Below, piece by piece: positions 50,020 through 58,285 of a DNA stretch of 64,000 nt. Under the pieces are notes generated by a model, which saw only the letters and a list, made by a program, of their open reading frames with translations, was not told where the DNA came from and made no database searches. The stretch spans positions 1-64,000 of the forward strand of contig JAHYIS010000005.1 of the NCBI GenBank assembly GCA_019429385.1, given 5' to 3'. The number at the start of each line of letters is the position of its first letter. Position 1 is the stretch's first letter. The translations under genes were made by a program, and so were the position numbers. Source of the stretch: ANME-2 cluster archaeon (lineage in GTDB: Archaea > Halobacteriota > Methanosarcinia > Methanosarcinales > Methanocomedenaceae).

Positions 50020-50760
50020 TTATTTTACTACCGGTGATGCATCCTCATCAAATGGATTGGTCCTCATGGCAAGAGAGAACAGGTACGGGTAATTACCTTT
50101 CAGGTGTTGCATGTAATCCAGCCAGGAGTCGCCCAATATGGTATATGCCCGCTTGATATCGCCGCCCAAATGTGCACGGTCGCTATCTGGTAATTGTGTA
50201 ACGTCTTTCCTGCTGGCCAGTTCTTCTGTAAGATGAAATACTGCACGGAGCAGATCGGTAAAAATTTCATGTTCCAGCAGCACAGGATTTTCCAGTAACC
50301 TTACCATGAAGTCCCTCTTGAACAAAAGGAACCGGCGTAGTTCTTCCAGGTCGATCTTTTGCATATCCACGCCGAATTCATAATTCCTCAGGTGTTTATC
50401 TGCACGGGAAAAATCCTGGTCTGACCAATCAGCAGTTATGATGAGACCTTCCCTAATCTCGTCCAGCCCCGGGTCATTGTCAGAAAGCACTGTGAGCAAT
50501 CTTGTTCCGACCTCGCTGAAGAAAGCCCCGATTACCATGTTCAGTTTTTCCAGCCTAAAATGTTTTTCCTTCCTGTCAAGTAACTGGTGTATTATCAGGG
50601 TGACCAGCAGAACTTCGATAGGAACGAAGGCGATGTCTCCTATCAGGTATATGAAGATATGGTGGACATCATGGAAGATCAAATAATGTACGAAGTACCA
50701 TAATGCTGATAACAGGACCAATGCCATACCGAACAGGATTTGCCATTTTATGTGTTTCAT
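50020..50760 (-). CDS. Conserved-looking membrane protein with two N-terminal TM helices
   Basis: A 246-residue protein from ATG 50760, with GGTGAA upstream; an in-frame TTG lies seven codons earlier. Two TM helices (WQILFGMALVLLSALWYFVH and IYLIGDIAFVPIEVLLVTLI) precede a helical cytoplasmic domain of about 180 residues, with RKEKHFRLEKLNMVIGAFFS and LFKRDFMVRLLENPVLLEHE. I do not recognise a named family. A membrane-anchored scaffold or sensor is possible, but nothing shows the function. Confidence 0.7.
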   Translation of the reverse strand: MKHIKWQILFGMALVLLSALWYFVHYLIFHDVHHIFIYLIGDIAFVPIEVLLVTLIIHQLLDRKEKHFRLEKLNMVIGAFFSEVGTRLLTVLSDNDPGLDEIREGLIITADWSDQDFSRADKHLRNYEFGVDMQKIDLEELRRFLLFKRDFMVRLLENPVLLEHEIFTDLLRAVFHLTEELASRKDVTQLPDSDRAHLGGDIKRAYTILGDSWLDYMQHLKGNYPYLFSLAMRTNPFDEDASPVVK

Positions 50761-51253
50761 AGACTTATGTTCACCAATCAATCAACCTAACAGTAAAATT
50801 CATCAAATTTCATCCAAGTTAATCAATGATACATAAGGATAAAACTAATACATTAAAAAGTGACTTAATTGCCATACTTCAGCCATAACTTCATGATTTT
50901 TATATATTTAATAACAAAAATCCACAATGGTTTAATGATATTTACTATATCTTTCAATTTTATTTGATATTGTCTTGGCCTTTTTCTAATATAAAAACCT
51001 CTTTTAAATAAGAAATTAAAGATTAAATGAAATAAATGTTTCTTATACACTATCTGAAAAGATACTCTTAATTAGAACATTATTATCAACTTCGGCTCCA
51101 AGATAAGCAGCCTGCTATGTGATATCACATCAGCATGTAACCATATACTGCCCTTTCCACTAAATATTAGAAATCTCATGAGTACATTTCCCATAAATTT
51201 GATGCAAATACACACCGCAACATTTACATATATGTTACATACTATATTTGCAT
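50761..51253. other. 493-bp AT-rich intergenic region
   Basis: A divergent gap between the membrane-protein gene and the second DUF4143 ATPase. It is strongly AT-rich with runs of A and T. The one 61-codon frame inside it (minus strand, 50865-51050) lacks a ribosome site and looks like low-complexity chance coding. It contains the 14-bp palindrome at 51117-51130 and a TATA-like TTACATATATG near 51225-51235 for the rightward gene. No RNA gene is evident. Confidence 0.6.
51117..51130. promoter_or_regulatory. Perfect 14-bp palindrome ATGTGATATCACAT
   Basis: A perfect palindrome 124 bp upstream of the DUF4143 ATPase start. Its core TGTGATATCACA is nearly the same as the core of the 54927-54940 palindrome upstream of nikR (TGTGATATTACA). 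It could be a shared operator, or coincidence in AT-rich DNA. Confidence 0.35.
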
Positions 51254-52618
51254 ATGGACAAAGGATTCATAATAACCTACATAAAAAAAAGGAACTACTG
51301 GTGGCAGACAGGCAGCATTAACCCTGCTGATAAAGGAATCCAAAGACCCGATTATCTTGAGGATATCACGAAAATAGAACGCTTGGAAAGAATCACATGC
51401 CTGACCGGCATCAGGCGGTCCGGCAAGACCACCATACTTTTCCAGTATATAGATTACCTTCTTAAGAATTCAGATGCTCAAAGAATCGTTTATGTGAAGA
51501 TGGACGACATCCTGGGAAAAATAGATAGTATCCACGATATCCTGGATATATACCACGAACTGACAGGAATAGACCCTGCGAGGGAAACCGTGTATTTTCT
51601 GCTGGATGAAATACATGCCCAGAAAGACTGGCAATTGCAATTAAAATATTACATAGACGCACATGCAAAATGCCGTTTTCTGATATCGGGGTCATCCAAG
51701 ACACTGCTATATCTGGATTCGTCAGAAAGCCTGGCAGGCAGGATAAGCTTTATCGATGTATTTCCCCTGACATTCAGGGAATTCCTGAGGTTCAATGACA
51801 CTCTGCCTGACATTCCTGTACATCGCTCTCCCATTGATTCCTTCAATGACATTGAAAAAGTATACCACAGCATCATCGAACACAGACATGAGATATTGCA
51901 TGTGCTGGGGCAGTATTTCGACACCGGTGGATACCCGGAATGGTTCAAGATAAAAGATATGGACATGTGGTACAGAACGATAGTTGAAGATTATTTTGCG
52001 CTTATCCTGTTCAAGGATATTGTGAGCGTATTCAGGGTAAAGGACCCCATATTACTTGACAGGCTTGTGCGGGATATTGCAGTGCTGTCCACAAATCGAT
52101 TCACCTATAAAGGACTCTCAGAACGCCTGGGTGTGGACAGGGAAACCCTGAAACTTTACCTTTATTATCTCCAGAGTTCAATGATGGTATTTGTAGCAGA
52201 TGTATATACGCCGTCTCAAAAGGCAGTTGAGAAACGGCCAAAGAAACTCTATTTCTGGGAAGAAGGGCTTAGAAGAGCTTTGACCCTGGACAAAGATGAT
52301 GGAATAACCGCTGAGAATATTGTTGCATGGCATTTGATCAAAAAGGGAAGCAAATCAAAACCGGCTTTTAAACCCTTTTACTGGAAAAATAAATATGAAG
52401 TGGATTTTATTTATGATGATTCCAGGACTGTAATCCCCATAGAAGTGAAATACCAAAAGCAGCCATCAACCTCCAAAATAAAGGGATTGATGGAATTCAT
52501 AGATGTAAATGGGTTGAATAGGGGGATTGTGGTGACAAGGGATGCTTTTAAAATAGAAGAATTGGATGGCTGCAGGGTATTGTTTATCCCATTATGGCTG
52601 TTCTTGCTGTCAATGTGA
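51254..52618 (+). CDS. DUF4143-type AAA ATPase, second copy
   Basis: A 454-residue paralogue of the 45879-47204 protein. Walker A GIRRSGKTTILFQ, Walker B VYFLLDEIHAQKDW, FLISGSSKTLLYL, a winged-helix segment (FTYKGLSERLGVDRETLKLY), and C-terminal DUF4143 with EVDFIYDDSRTVIPIEVKYQ. ATG 51254 is chosen because a TATA-like box about 20-28 bp upstream suggests a leaderless mRNA. Both copies end in a similar IPLWLF/IPVWLF tail. Function unknown. Confidence 0.88.
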   Translation: MDKGFIITYIKKRNYWWQTGSINPADKGIQRPDYLEDITKIERLERITCLTGIRRSGKTTILFQYIDYLLKNSDAQRIVYVKMDDILGKIDSIHDILDIYHELTGIDPARETVYFLLDEIHAQKDWQLQLKYYIDAHAKCRFLISGSSKTLLYLDSSESLAGRISFIDVFPLTFREFLRFNDTLPDIPVHRSPIDSFNDIEKVYHSIIEHRHEILHVLGQYFDTGGYPEWFKIKDMDMWYRTIVEDYFALILFKDIVSVFRVKDPILLDRLVRDIAVLSTNRFTYKGLSERLGVDRETLKLYLYYLQSSMMVFVADVYTPSQKAVEKRPKKLYFWEEGLRRALTLDKDDGITAENIVAWHLIKKGSKSKPAFKPFYWKNKYEVDFIYDDSRTVIPIEVKYQKQPSTSKIKGLMEFIDVNGLNRGIVVTRDAFKIEELDGCRVLFIPLWLFLLSM

Positions 52619-52638
52619 ATATATGATTATTCAGGTGC

Positions 52639-53712
52639 TCATCTACCTGAATTACACTTCACCCCGCTCTCATCAAAGCACCTGTTACATGAAGTACACT
52701 CTGCCTCCATAGCCCCTTCCCTGAACTTCACAACAATATCAGGCTCCCTGATAAGCGGCCTGCTCAACGACACCATATCAGCATAACCCCCCTCAAGCAT
52801 TTCCTCCATCAAAGCCCGCGACCTCATACCCCCAACGAGCATAACAGGAATACCTACACCCTGCTTTATCATCCGGGCATAATCCCTGAAATACGCCTCC
52901 CTGCCAGGCACATTTATTCCCCGCCTGGACATCACCTCGCCGGCCTCGGAAATCCCGCCGCTCACCTCGATGGCGCACACTCCTGCCTTCTCCAGCGCGC
53001 CGGCAATCTCAACACACTCAGGCGCATCCAACCCCTTATCCCCAAAACCATCCGTGGCATTCATCTTCACCATTATCGGAAAGTCCTCGCCCACCAGCTC
53101 CCGGGCGCGCCTGATGATCTCTGCAATGATGCGCGTCCTGTTCTCCACTGACCCGCCCCACTTATCAGTACGCTTATTTGTGTAAGGTGAGATGAAACTG
53201 CTGAGCAAAAAGCCGTGTGCAACATGCAGCTGCACCGCATCGAAACTGGCGGCTTGCGCCCTGCAGACCGACCGGGCAAAATCCTCGATAGTCGCCAGTA
53301 TCTGCTTTTCGGTCATGGCCCGGGGCATCTTTCCTGACGAAGTATCTTTTACTGCCGAAGGGGCCATGGTCTGTGGATACTCTGGCGTGACCAGAGCCTG
53401 CCTCCCACCGTGCACGACCTGGAGTGCTATCTTACTTCCGTATTTATGCACTCGCTCCGTGATTTTGGAGTACGGTCCGATGAACCGGTCATCATAGATA
53501 CCTTGCTGGCGCTGGCTGCTCTTACCTGCCGGGTCCACATAGGAATACCCTGAAATAATGAGACCTACCTCGTACTTTGCCAGTTCCTCGTACATGTCGC
53601 CTATGGCTGGTGTGGGTGTACCGTCCTCCTCTGCCAGCCATTCATGAGTAGCTGAACGAACGAATCTGTTCGGAATGTGGAGTCCATTAATGTCTATGGG
53701 TTCAAAGAGCAT
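52639..53712 (-). CDS. Old-yellow-enzyme family NADH:flavin oxidoreductase
   Basis: A 357-residue TIM-barrel flavoenzyme. LHIPNRFVRSATHEW is the N-terminal FMN region, and QLHVAHGFLLSSFISPYTNK the catalytic HxxH region. WGGSVENRTRI follows, and VGGMRSRALMEEMLEGG binds the FMN phosphate. The C-terminus has CTSCNRCFDESGVKC, a cysteine cluster like the [4Fe-4S] site of 2,4-dienoyl-CoA reductase relatives, but without the extra NAD/FAD domains. It reduces activated C=C bonds in this family; the substrate is unknown. Confidence 0.9.
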   Translation of the reverse strand: MLFEPIDINGLHIPNRFVRSATHEWLAEEDGTPTPAIGDMYEELAKYEVGLIISGYSYVDPAGKSSQRQQGIYDDRFIGPYSKITERVHKYGSKIALQVVHGGRQALVTPEYPQTMAPSAVKDTSSGKMPRAMTEKQILATIEDFARSVCRAQAASFDAVQLHVAHGFLLSSFISPYTNKRTDKWGGSVENRTRIIAEIIRRARELVGEDFPIMVKMNATDGFGDKGLDAPECVEIAGALEKAGVCAIEVSGGISEAGEVMSRRGINVPGREAYFRDYARMIKQGVGIPVMLVGGMRSRALMEEMLEGGYADMVSLSRPLIREPDIVVKFREGAMEAECTSCNRCFDESGVKCNSGR

Positions 53713-53777
53713 GAAAAATCATCCTTAATTATTACATCCTTATATTCATCATATTCATTAACAGTAAGCATCGAACT

Positions 53778-53828
53778 ATATCAATATGATGATATACATT
53801 ATCCTTTATAGTATCATCATACTGATAT
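53778..53828. promoter_or_regulatory. Long AT-rich inverted repeat (17-bp arms, 17-nt spacer)
   Basis: ATATCAATATGATGATA (53778-53794) and TATCATCATACTGATAT (53812-53828) are complementary with one mismatch. Each arm itself contains TATCA and TGATA half-sites, so the whole has four. It lies 66-116 bp upstream of the OYE-family gene and 44 bp after the PDGLE protein stop. It may be a double operator for the OYE gene or a terminator hairpin for the nickel operon. Confidence 0.5.
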
Positions 53829-53871
53829 GTTCAAGCGTGTCCTTTTAATAAAAATAGCAGTCAGGGGACCT

Positions 53872-54189
53872 TTAAGTCCCCTGTTTCCTGCCAAGTACTT
53901 TACCAAGACCAAGGGATATCCCCAGCATTAATAAAGTACCAGCCATGATAGCTCCGACCTCACCCAGCTTGCCCATCCCCTCAATGGAATAGTCAGGCAG
54001 GGGTGCCTCATATTCGATTGGCATCCGCTCACCGATGATCTCCTCAGCATGTTCCTCACTACCTCCACCCACCAGATTGATAAGGTTCTTATCCAGGCCA
54101 TCGGGATTGCTGGATGCCAGGAACGGGGCCAGCACTGAAATGATGATCGCTATCACTGCTCCGGCTATGATAATCCCATTTTTGCTCAC
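53872..54189 (-). CDS. PDGLE-domain protein (CbiN/NikN-like ECF transporter component)
   Basis: A 105-residue membrane protein with two TM helices flanking an extracytoplasmic loop. The PDGLE signature ([17 protein letters not shown]) and [20 protein letters not shown] are both typical of the family. It is the small partner of nickel/cobalt CbiM-type S components. It overlaps the upstream cbiM by 4 bp. No T component or ATPase follows, so it probably shares those of the neighbouring fusion operon. Confidence 0.88.
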   Translation of the reverse strand: MSKNGIIIAGAVIAIIISVLAPFLASSNPDGLDKNLINLVGGGSEEHAEEIIGERMPIEYEAPLPDYSIEGMGKLGEVGAIMAGTLLMLGISLGLGKVLGRKQGT

Positions 54190-54836
54190 GCTGCCACCCC
54201 TACCCCCGGCACTGATCGTTCAGATACTACATCAGGTCTGACCGCCATTATCCTGTTCAAAGCAATGGCTGTGATGGCTCCTTCACCGACCACTCCGATA
54301 ACTGCATGATAAAGCCCCATGAATAGCAGACCTTCCCTCAAAGGAAAGATACCAGCAAGAGACATCTGTACAGTACAGACCAGTGCCGCAATAACTATCG
54401 ATAGCCATCCGGCAGCGAAAGAAGCTGCTGTCATCCCGATGCTATTTTTAAGGGTGTTATATGAATAGAATCCGATAAAACCTCCAACAACCCCCATATT
54501 GACAATATTAGCCCCCATTGCTGTTATGCCCCCATCTGCAAACACAACGCCCTGCACCACCAGTACCAGTGTAAGCAGCAGCACCGCGGCAAAAGGACTG
54601 CCAAGTATAATTGCTGCCAGGGCTGCACCCATCATGTGTCCGCTGGTGCCCCATGGTATGGGTATGTTCATTGCCTGTATGGCAAATATACCGGCAGCCA
54701 GGGCCGCCAGCATGGGTACTTTCATTTCGTCCAAATCTTTCCGCGCCCATTCAAGGGACTTTACTATAAAGACCAGGGCAATCAGCCAGTATATGATTGT
54801 CTGGCCCAGTGGTATTAAACCGTCTCCAATATGCAT
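54186..54836 (-). CDS. cbiM: CbiM/NikM-type ECF substrate-binding membrane protein
   Basis: A 216-residue S component with about six to seven TM helices. It begins [12 protein letters not shown]; the free N-terminal Met-His inserts into the protein and binds Ni2+ or Co2+ in this family, which fixes the start. [20 protein letters not shown] holds further conserved histidine. A NikR-type box lies 28-55 bp upstream, so nickel is the likely substrate. It is translationally coupled to the PDGLE gene. Confidence 0.92.
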   Translation of the reverse strand: MHIGDGLIPLGQTIIYWLIALVFIVKSLEWARKDLDEMKVPMLAALAAGIFAIQAMNIPIPWGTSGHMMGAALAAIILGSPFAAVLLLTLVLVVQGVVFADGGITAMGANIVNMGVVGGFIGFYSYNTLKNSIGMTAASFAAGWLSIVIAALVCTVQMSLAGIFPLREGLLFMGLYHAVIGVVGEGAITAIALNRIMAVRPDVVSERSVPGVGVAA

Positions 54837-54863
54837 ACAACTCGTCCTCCTATAATAATATTA

Positions 54864-54891
54864 GTGCTATTATTTAATTAACTAGTAACAC
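54864..54891. promoter_or_regulatory. NikR-type operator GTGCTAT-N14-GTAACAC
   Basis: The half-sites GTGCTAT (54864-54870) and GTAACAC (54885-54891) are 14 bp apart, matching the spacing of the GTGTTAC-N14-GTAACAC NikR consensus I recall. The spacer itself reads as a TATA-like TTAATTAAATA on the minus strand, so nickel-bound NikR would block the cbiM promoter. The same site type is at 58258-58285. Confidence 0.75.
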
Positions 54892-54926
54892 TAAATTATA
54901 CATTACCATTTATATATAAGTATTTT

Positions 54927-54940
54927 GTGTGATATTACAC
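54927..54940. promoter_or_regulatory. Near-perfect palindrome GTGTGATATTACAC at the nikR promoter
   Basis: A 14-bp palindrome with one asymmetric position, lying 8-21 bp after a TATA-like TATATATAA (54911-54919). It therefore overlaps the likely nikR transcription start and could mediate autoregulation or control by another factor. Its core resembles the palindrome at 51117-51130. Confidence 0.4.
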
Positions 54941-55025
54941 CTACATCGTATCAGTTATTCAATGAAAAATTTCATGTACAAAGAAATAGTTTTACAATTA
55001 GCAATTTAATGGAGATTATTTTACA

Positions 55026-55445
55026 ATGGATACAGAATTATCACGGATAGGAGTTTCACTTCCTGAAAACTTACTTGAGAAATTCGATATTATTATACAA
55101 AACCGTGGATATTCTTCCAGGTCAGAAGGCATTAGGGACGCCATCCGGGGATATATCAGGTATTACGACTGGATGAGTAGCATTGAAGGTGACAGGGCCG
55201 CCACCATAACCCTGGCATACAACCATCATCAAAAAGGCATAGAAGACACGCTGAACAATATACAGCACAAGTACCTCGACATTATCCGCTCCTCAGTTCA
55301 TATCCACATGGAAAATGACACTTGTGTGGAAGTGATCATCCTGAAAGGTGAGGCAGGAAAGATTCGGGAGATATATGAAAATATTGTAAAGAACAAAGGT
55401 ATACAGCACGTCAAACTTGATACCATCAATCCACAGGAGATATAG
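55026..55445 (+). CDS. nikR: Nickel-responsive regulator NikR
   Basis: A 139-residue regulator. The N-terminal ribbon-helix-helix domain (LSRIGVSLPENLLEKFDIII, YSSRSEGIRDAIRGYI) binds DNA; the C-terminal ACT-like domain binds nickel. By alignment to E. coli NikR spacing, the square-planar ligands are H81, H92, H94 and C100 (VHIHMENDTC). It lies between two nickel transporter operons whose promoters both carry NikR-type boxes, so it most likely represses both when nickel is plentiful. Confidence 0.94.
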   Translation: MDTELSRIGVSLPENLLEKFDIIIQNRGYSSRSEGIRDAIRGYIRYYDWMSSIEGDRAATITLAYNHHQKGIEDTLNNIQHKYLDIIRSSVHIHMENDTCVEVIILKGEAGKIREIYENIVKNKGIQHVKLDTINPQEI

Positions 55446-55485
55446 CTATAGGAGATATAAGTTCAGGAAATACTGGGCTTTTTAC

Positions 55486-56292
55486 TCAAATCCAGAACTG
55501 CACCAGTCCTATCAGGATAATCGTGGTTGAAAACGTCAGATAATCCCTTACTCCCACATTCTGCGTACCCACACACACCTGTGAATCTGCCGAATATGCC
55601 CGGCAGAGCATAGAGTAGTACGTGCGCTCACCCTGCTCATACGAACGGAGGAACAGGGAACTAATTGAATTTCCAATCTGTTCAAGTATCCACCGCTTGG
55701 GCACGTTTTTATTCCATATATCAAAACACCTGGTCTTCTGGGCAGTCCTGATGCGCCTAAGCATGCCCCAGAAGACGAACAGGTAGCGGACCATCATACT
55801 GAACAGTAGTGTCAGTTCAGCGGGCAGCCCCAGCCGGCGGGCACTGGCTACCATATCCCGCATCTGGGTGGTGGAAGACAGCAACACCACTGCAGTGACA
55901 CATACCATAAACTTGGCGAAAAGCACACTGCCAAACAGCAGCCCCTCTGCGGTTACGGAGATGCCCGGCCCCAAGTTGTAGAGCACACTAAATTCAGTTA
56001 TGAAAGGCTGCCTGATAAAGGGCTGAAGTACTGATATGCCCAGTCCGAATGGAAGTGCAAGTGCTATCCTTGCGGCCACATAGACCGGATTCAACCTTGC
56101 AACTATAATTAGAGCCACCAGGTATAACCACATGACACCCAGCCGTTCAATGGTGATAATATCAAGTCTGGGTAGGCCGACTGCATAGATTATGACGACC
56201 AGGGTCATCAACATTTTGACACGCCCGTCCATATTGTGCAACAGGCTTTCCTTGTATGATTCCCGCTCAATATCGTAAAGGGTGATGTACAT
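55486..56292 (-). CDS. cbiQ: CbiQ/NikQ-type ECF transmembrane (T) component
   Basis: A 268-residue membrane protein with about five to six TM helices. Two coupling-helix motifs that contact the ATPase are visible: ASARRLGLPAELTLLFSMM, and RSYEQGERTYYSMLCRAYS with the conserved E-x-x-x-x-Y...R-A arrangement. It starts 2 bp after the stop of the CbiM-PDGLE-CbiO fusion, so it is co-translated with it. It is the only T component in the island and may serve both CbiM proteins. Confidence 0.92.
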   Translation of the reverse strand: MYITLYDIERESYKESLLHNMDGRVKMLMTLVVIIYAVGLPRLDIITIERLGVMWLYLVALIIVARLNPVYVAARIALALPFGLGISVLQPFIRQPFITEFSVLYNLGPGISVTAEGLLFGSVLFAKFMVCVTAVVLLSSTTQMRDMVASARRLGLPAELTLLFSMMVRYLFVFWGMLRRIRTAQKTRCFDIWNKNVPKRWILEQIGNSISSLFLRSYEQGERTYYSMLCRAYSADSQVCVGTQNVGVRDYLTFSTTIILIGLVQFWI

Positions 56293-56294
56293 GC

Positions 56295-58202
56295 CTAATT
56301 TCGCCTGCCTGCAGCCCTTAATATCTCATCCCTGGCCCCGTCCACGGTCAGTTCCACTGCCACGTCCAGTTCGGCTTCCTTTAACTTCTCCATCAACTGG
56401 GCCACCACAGGCAGCCGCAGGTGCGTCTTTGCTATCAGGTCAGTCCTGCCGAATATCTCCATAGGCGTTCCCTCACCAATAATCATCCCACCTGACATAA
56501 CGCATACCCGCTGTGCAAATTCTGGTACCAGGTCCACTTCATGAGTGGCAATTATCATAGTGATTCCCAGATTCTTGTTCATTTCCATTATCAGTCGCAT
56601 CAGCCGCCCAGCCGCCCCGGGGTCAAGGCCGTTGGTGGGCTCATCAAGTACCAGTACCTCGGGTTTCATGGCAAGTATCCCGGCAATGGCCACTCGCTTC
56701 TTCTCGCCGCCGCTCAAGTGGTGGGGAGCCCGGTCCTCGTAACCGGTCAGCCGTACCATTTCAAGCGCCCGCTTTACCCTACGCTCCACCACATCAGGAG
56801 ACAGCCCCAGATTCATGGGGCCGAAGGCCACGTCCTGAGCCACTGTGGGTGAGAATATCTGGTCATCCGGGTCCTGGAACACCACACCTACGGTCCTGCG
56901 CACGTCCTTGATATTGGACCGGGTTATGGGCTGTCCTTTTACAAGCACCTGGCCTGATGTGGATTTGAGGATGCCGTTCAGGTGCTTGAACAGTGTGGAC
57001 TTGCCTGCACCGTTGGCACCTAGCAGAACTACACGCTCACCTGGCTTTACAGAAAAATTGATGCCGTCAAGGGCTGTGGTTGTCCCACTGCGGTAGATAT
57101 GTGTCAGGTCCCTGGTCTCAACGATATAGGGTGTTCCCCAGTCACGCTCTTCAGATACCCAGCCGTTGCCGTTACCATTACCATTGTCATTACCGTTACT
57201 GTCACTGCTATTGTTACTATTACTGTCCTTATCATCATCCATACTGGTATCACCTGCACCGCTGCCGGGTGTAACCATACGATTTTTTCCTGCAAATTTT
57301 ATGAACAACATGCCCAGCACCAGCACCAGTATAGTACCTGCAACAATGGAAAACACTTCACCCACCCTGCCGAGTCCTGGTATGGAATAATCCGGCATAG
57401 GGGCACTGTATTGCATTGAAGCGTCCAGGGTGGCCTCCATCTTTTCTTCTCCCATGAGTATGACCATTGCCCTTTCGAGCCCGTCAGGGTTGGTGGATGC
57501 AATGTAGGGTGCTGCCACCGCCAATACCAGTACTACGGCCGCCACTGCAACCAGTGTATTTCTCGAAATGGGTTTTCGCTGCTCGAGATTCATGATATCA
57601 GGCCGGGAGCTCAGGATAAATTTCACCACCAGTGCTGTGATGAAACCTTCGCCGATAAGCCCGCTGACCGCGTGGAAGGTGCCCATGACCACCAGGGCTT
57701 CCACCAGCGGGAACGCACCTGCCAGATAGAGCTGCACGGTGGCAGTGAGCGCTGATAGCACCAGTCCCAGCCACGCTCCAGCAAATGATGCGCTGACCGT
57801 ACCCAGCCTGCCTTCAAGCCAGCGATAGGTGTAATAACCTGACCAGCAGCTCACCAGTCCCATATTGAAAATATTGGCGCCCAGTGTGGTTAAGCCGCCA
57901 TCGTAGAACACGAATGCCTGGACTACCAGCACAAGAGTGAGAAGCAGCAATCCCGCGTACGGGGACCCAAGTATGATGGCTGCCAGCACCGCACCTACCA
58001 TGTGGCCGCTCGTACCCATGCCGATGGGAAGGTTAACGGCCTGGATGGCAAATATCCCGGCTGCCAGTACAGCCAGCAGCGGCGTCTTCATCTCGTCCAT
58101 TTCCTGCCTGGCCCAGCGCAGGGACAGGTAAACCGGTGGAAGGATGAGAAGCCAGTATACGATATACTGGGGAAAAGGTATCAGTCCGTCTAGTATGTGC
58201 AA
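56295..58202 (-). CDS. CbiM-PDGLE-CbiO fusion: S component, PDGLE domain and ATPase in one protein
   Basis: A single uninterrupted frame of 635 residues. Residues 1-205 are a CbiM/NikM S component starting MHILDGLIPFPQ. About 215-305 is a PDGLE domain (ASTNPDGLERAM, MPDYSIPGLGRVGEVF). About 315-347 is an Asn/Gly/Ser/Asp-rich linker. About 355-635 is a CbiO-type ABC ATPase (Walker A GANGAGKST, signature LSGGEKKRVAIAG, Walker B VLVLDEPTNGLD). These parts are usually three genes. The start is TTG: it is needed to keep the metal-binding Met-His N-terminus, and GGAG lies 9-10 nt upstream. The linker DNA (about 57165-57240) is a degenerate triplet/hexamer repeat. A NikR-type box precedes it. Confidence 0.92.
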   Translation of the reverse strand: MHILDGLIPFPQYIVYWLLILPPVYLSLRWARQEMDEMKTPLLAVLAAGIFAIQAVNLPIGMGTSGHMVGAVLAAIILGSPYAGLLLLTLVLVVQAFVFYDGGLTTLGANIFNMGLVSCWSGYYTYRWLEGRLGTVSASFAGAWLGLVLSALTATVQLYLAGAFPLVEALVVMGTFHAVSGLIGEGFITALVVKFILSSRPDIMNLEQRKPISRNTLVAVAAVVLVLAVAAPYIASTNPDGLERAMVILMGEEKMEATLDASMQYSAPMPDYSIPGLGRVGEVFSIVAGTILVLVLGMLFIKFAGKNRMVTPGSGAGDTSMDDDKDSNSNNSSDSNGNDNGNGNGNGWVSEERDWGTPYIVETRDLTHIYRSGTTTALDGINFSVKPGERVVLLGANGAGKSTLFKHLNGILKSTSGQVLVKGQPITRSNIKDVRRTVGVVFQDPDDQIFSPTVAQDVAFGPMNLGLSPDVVERRVKRALEMVRLTGYEDRAPHHLSGGEKKRVAIAGILAMKPEVLVLDEPTNGLDPGAAGRLMRLIMEMNKNLGITMIIATHEVDLVPEFAQRVCVMSGGMIIGEGTPMEIFGRTDLIAKTHLRLPVVAQLMEKLKEAELDVAVELTVDGARDEILRAAGRRN

Positions 58203-58257
58203 ATGCCATTTCTCCTGTGAGGTTTATATTATACTTTTATAATAAAGGTTATAATTT

Positions 58258-58285
58258 GTGCTACGCGAATGTAGATTTGTAACAC
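58258..58285. promoter_or_regulatory. NikR-type operator GTGCTAC-N14-GTAACAC
   Basis: Half-sites GTGCTAC (58258-58264) and GTAACAC (58279-58285) with a 14-bp spacer, one base from a perfect inverted repeat. It lies 56 bp upstream of the fusion start, just upstream of TATA-like TTATTATAAAAG and TATAATATAA stretches (58223-58246, minus strand). Together with the 54864 site it defines a local consensus GTGCTAY-N14-GTAACAC. Confidence 0.8.

Noticed and set aside
50865-51050. 61-codon minus-strand frame in the AT-rich gap
   Set aside because: Lysine/isoleucine-rich chance coding in AT-rich DNA, no ribosome site or homology I recognise.
53787-53825. C/D-box sRNA (ATGATGA ... CTGA)
   Set aside because: Spacing is short, no D'/C' boxes are seen, and the bases belong to the long inverted repeat.
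57080-57419. Three overlapping plus-strand frames near the fusion linker
   Set aside because: They are artefacts of the triplet-like linker DNA; the minus-strand fusion protein explains the region.
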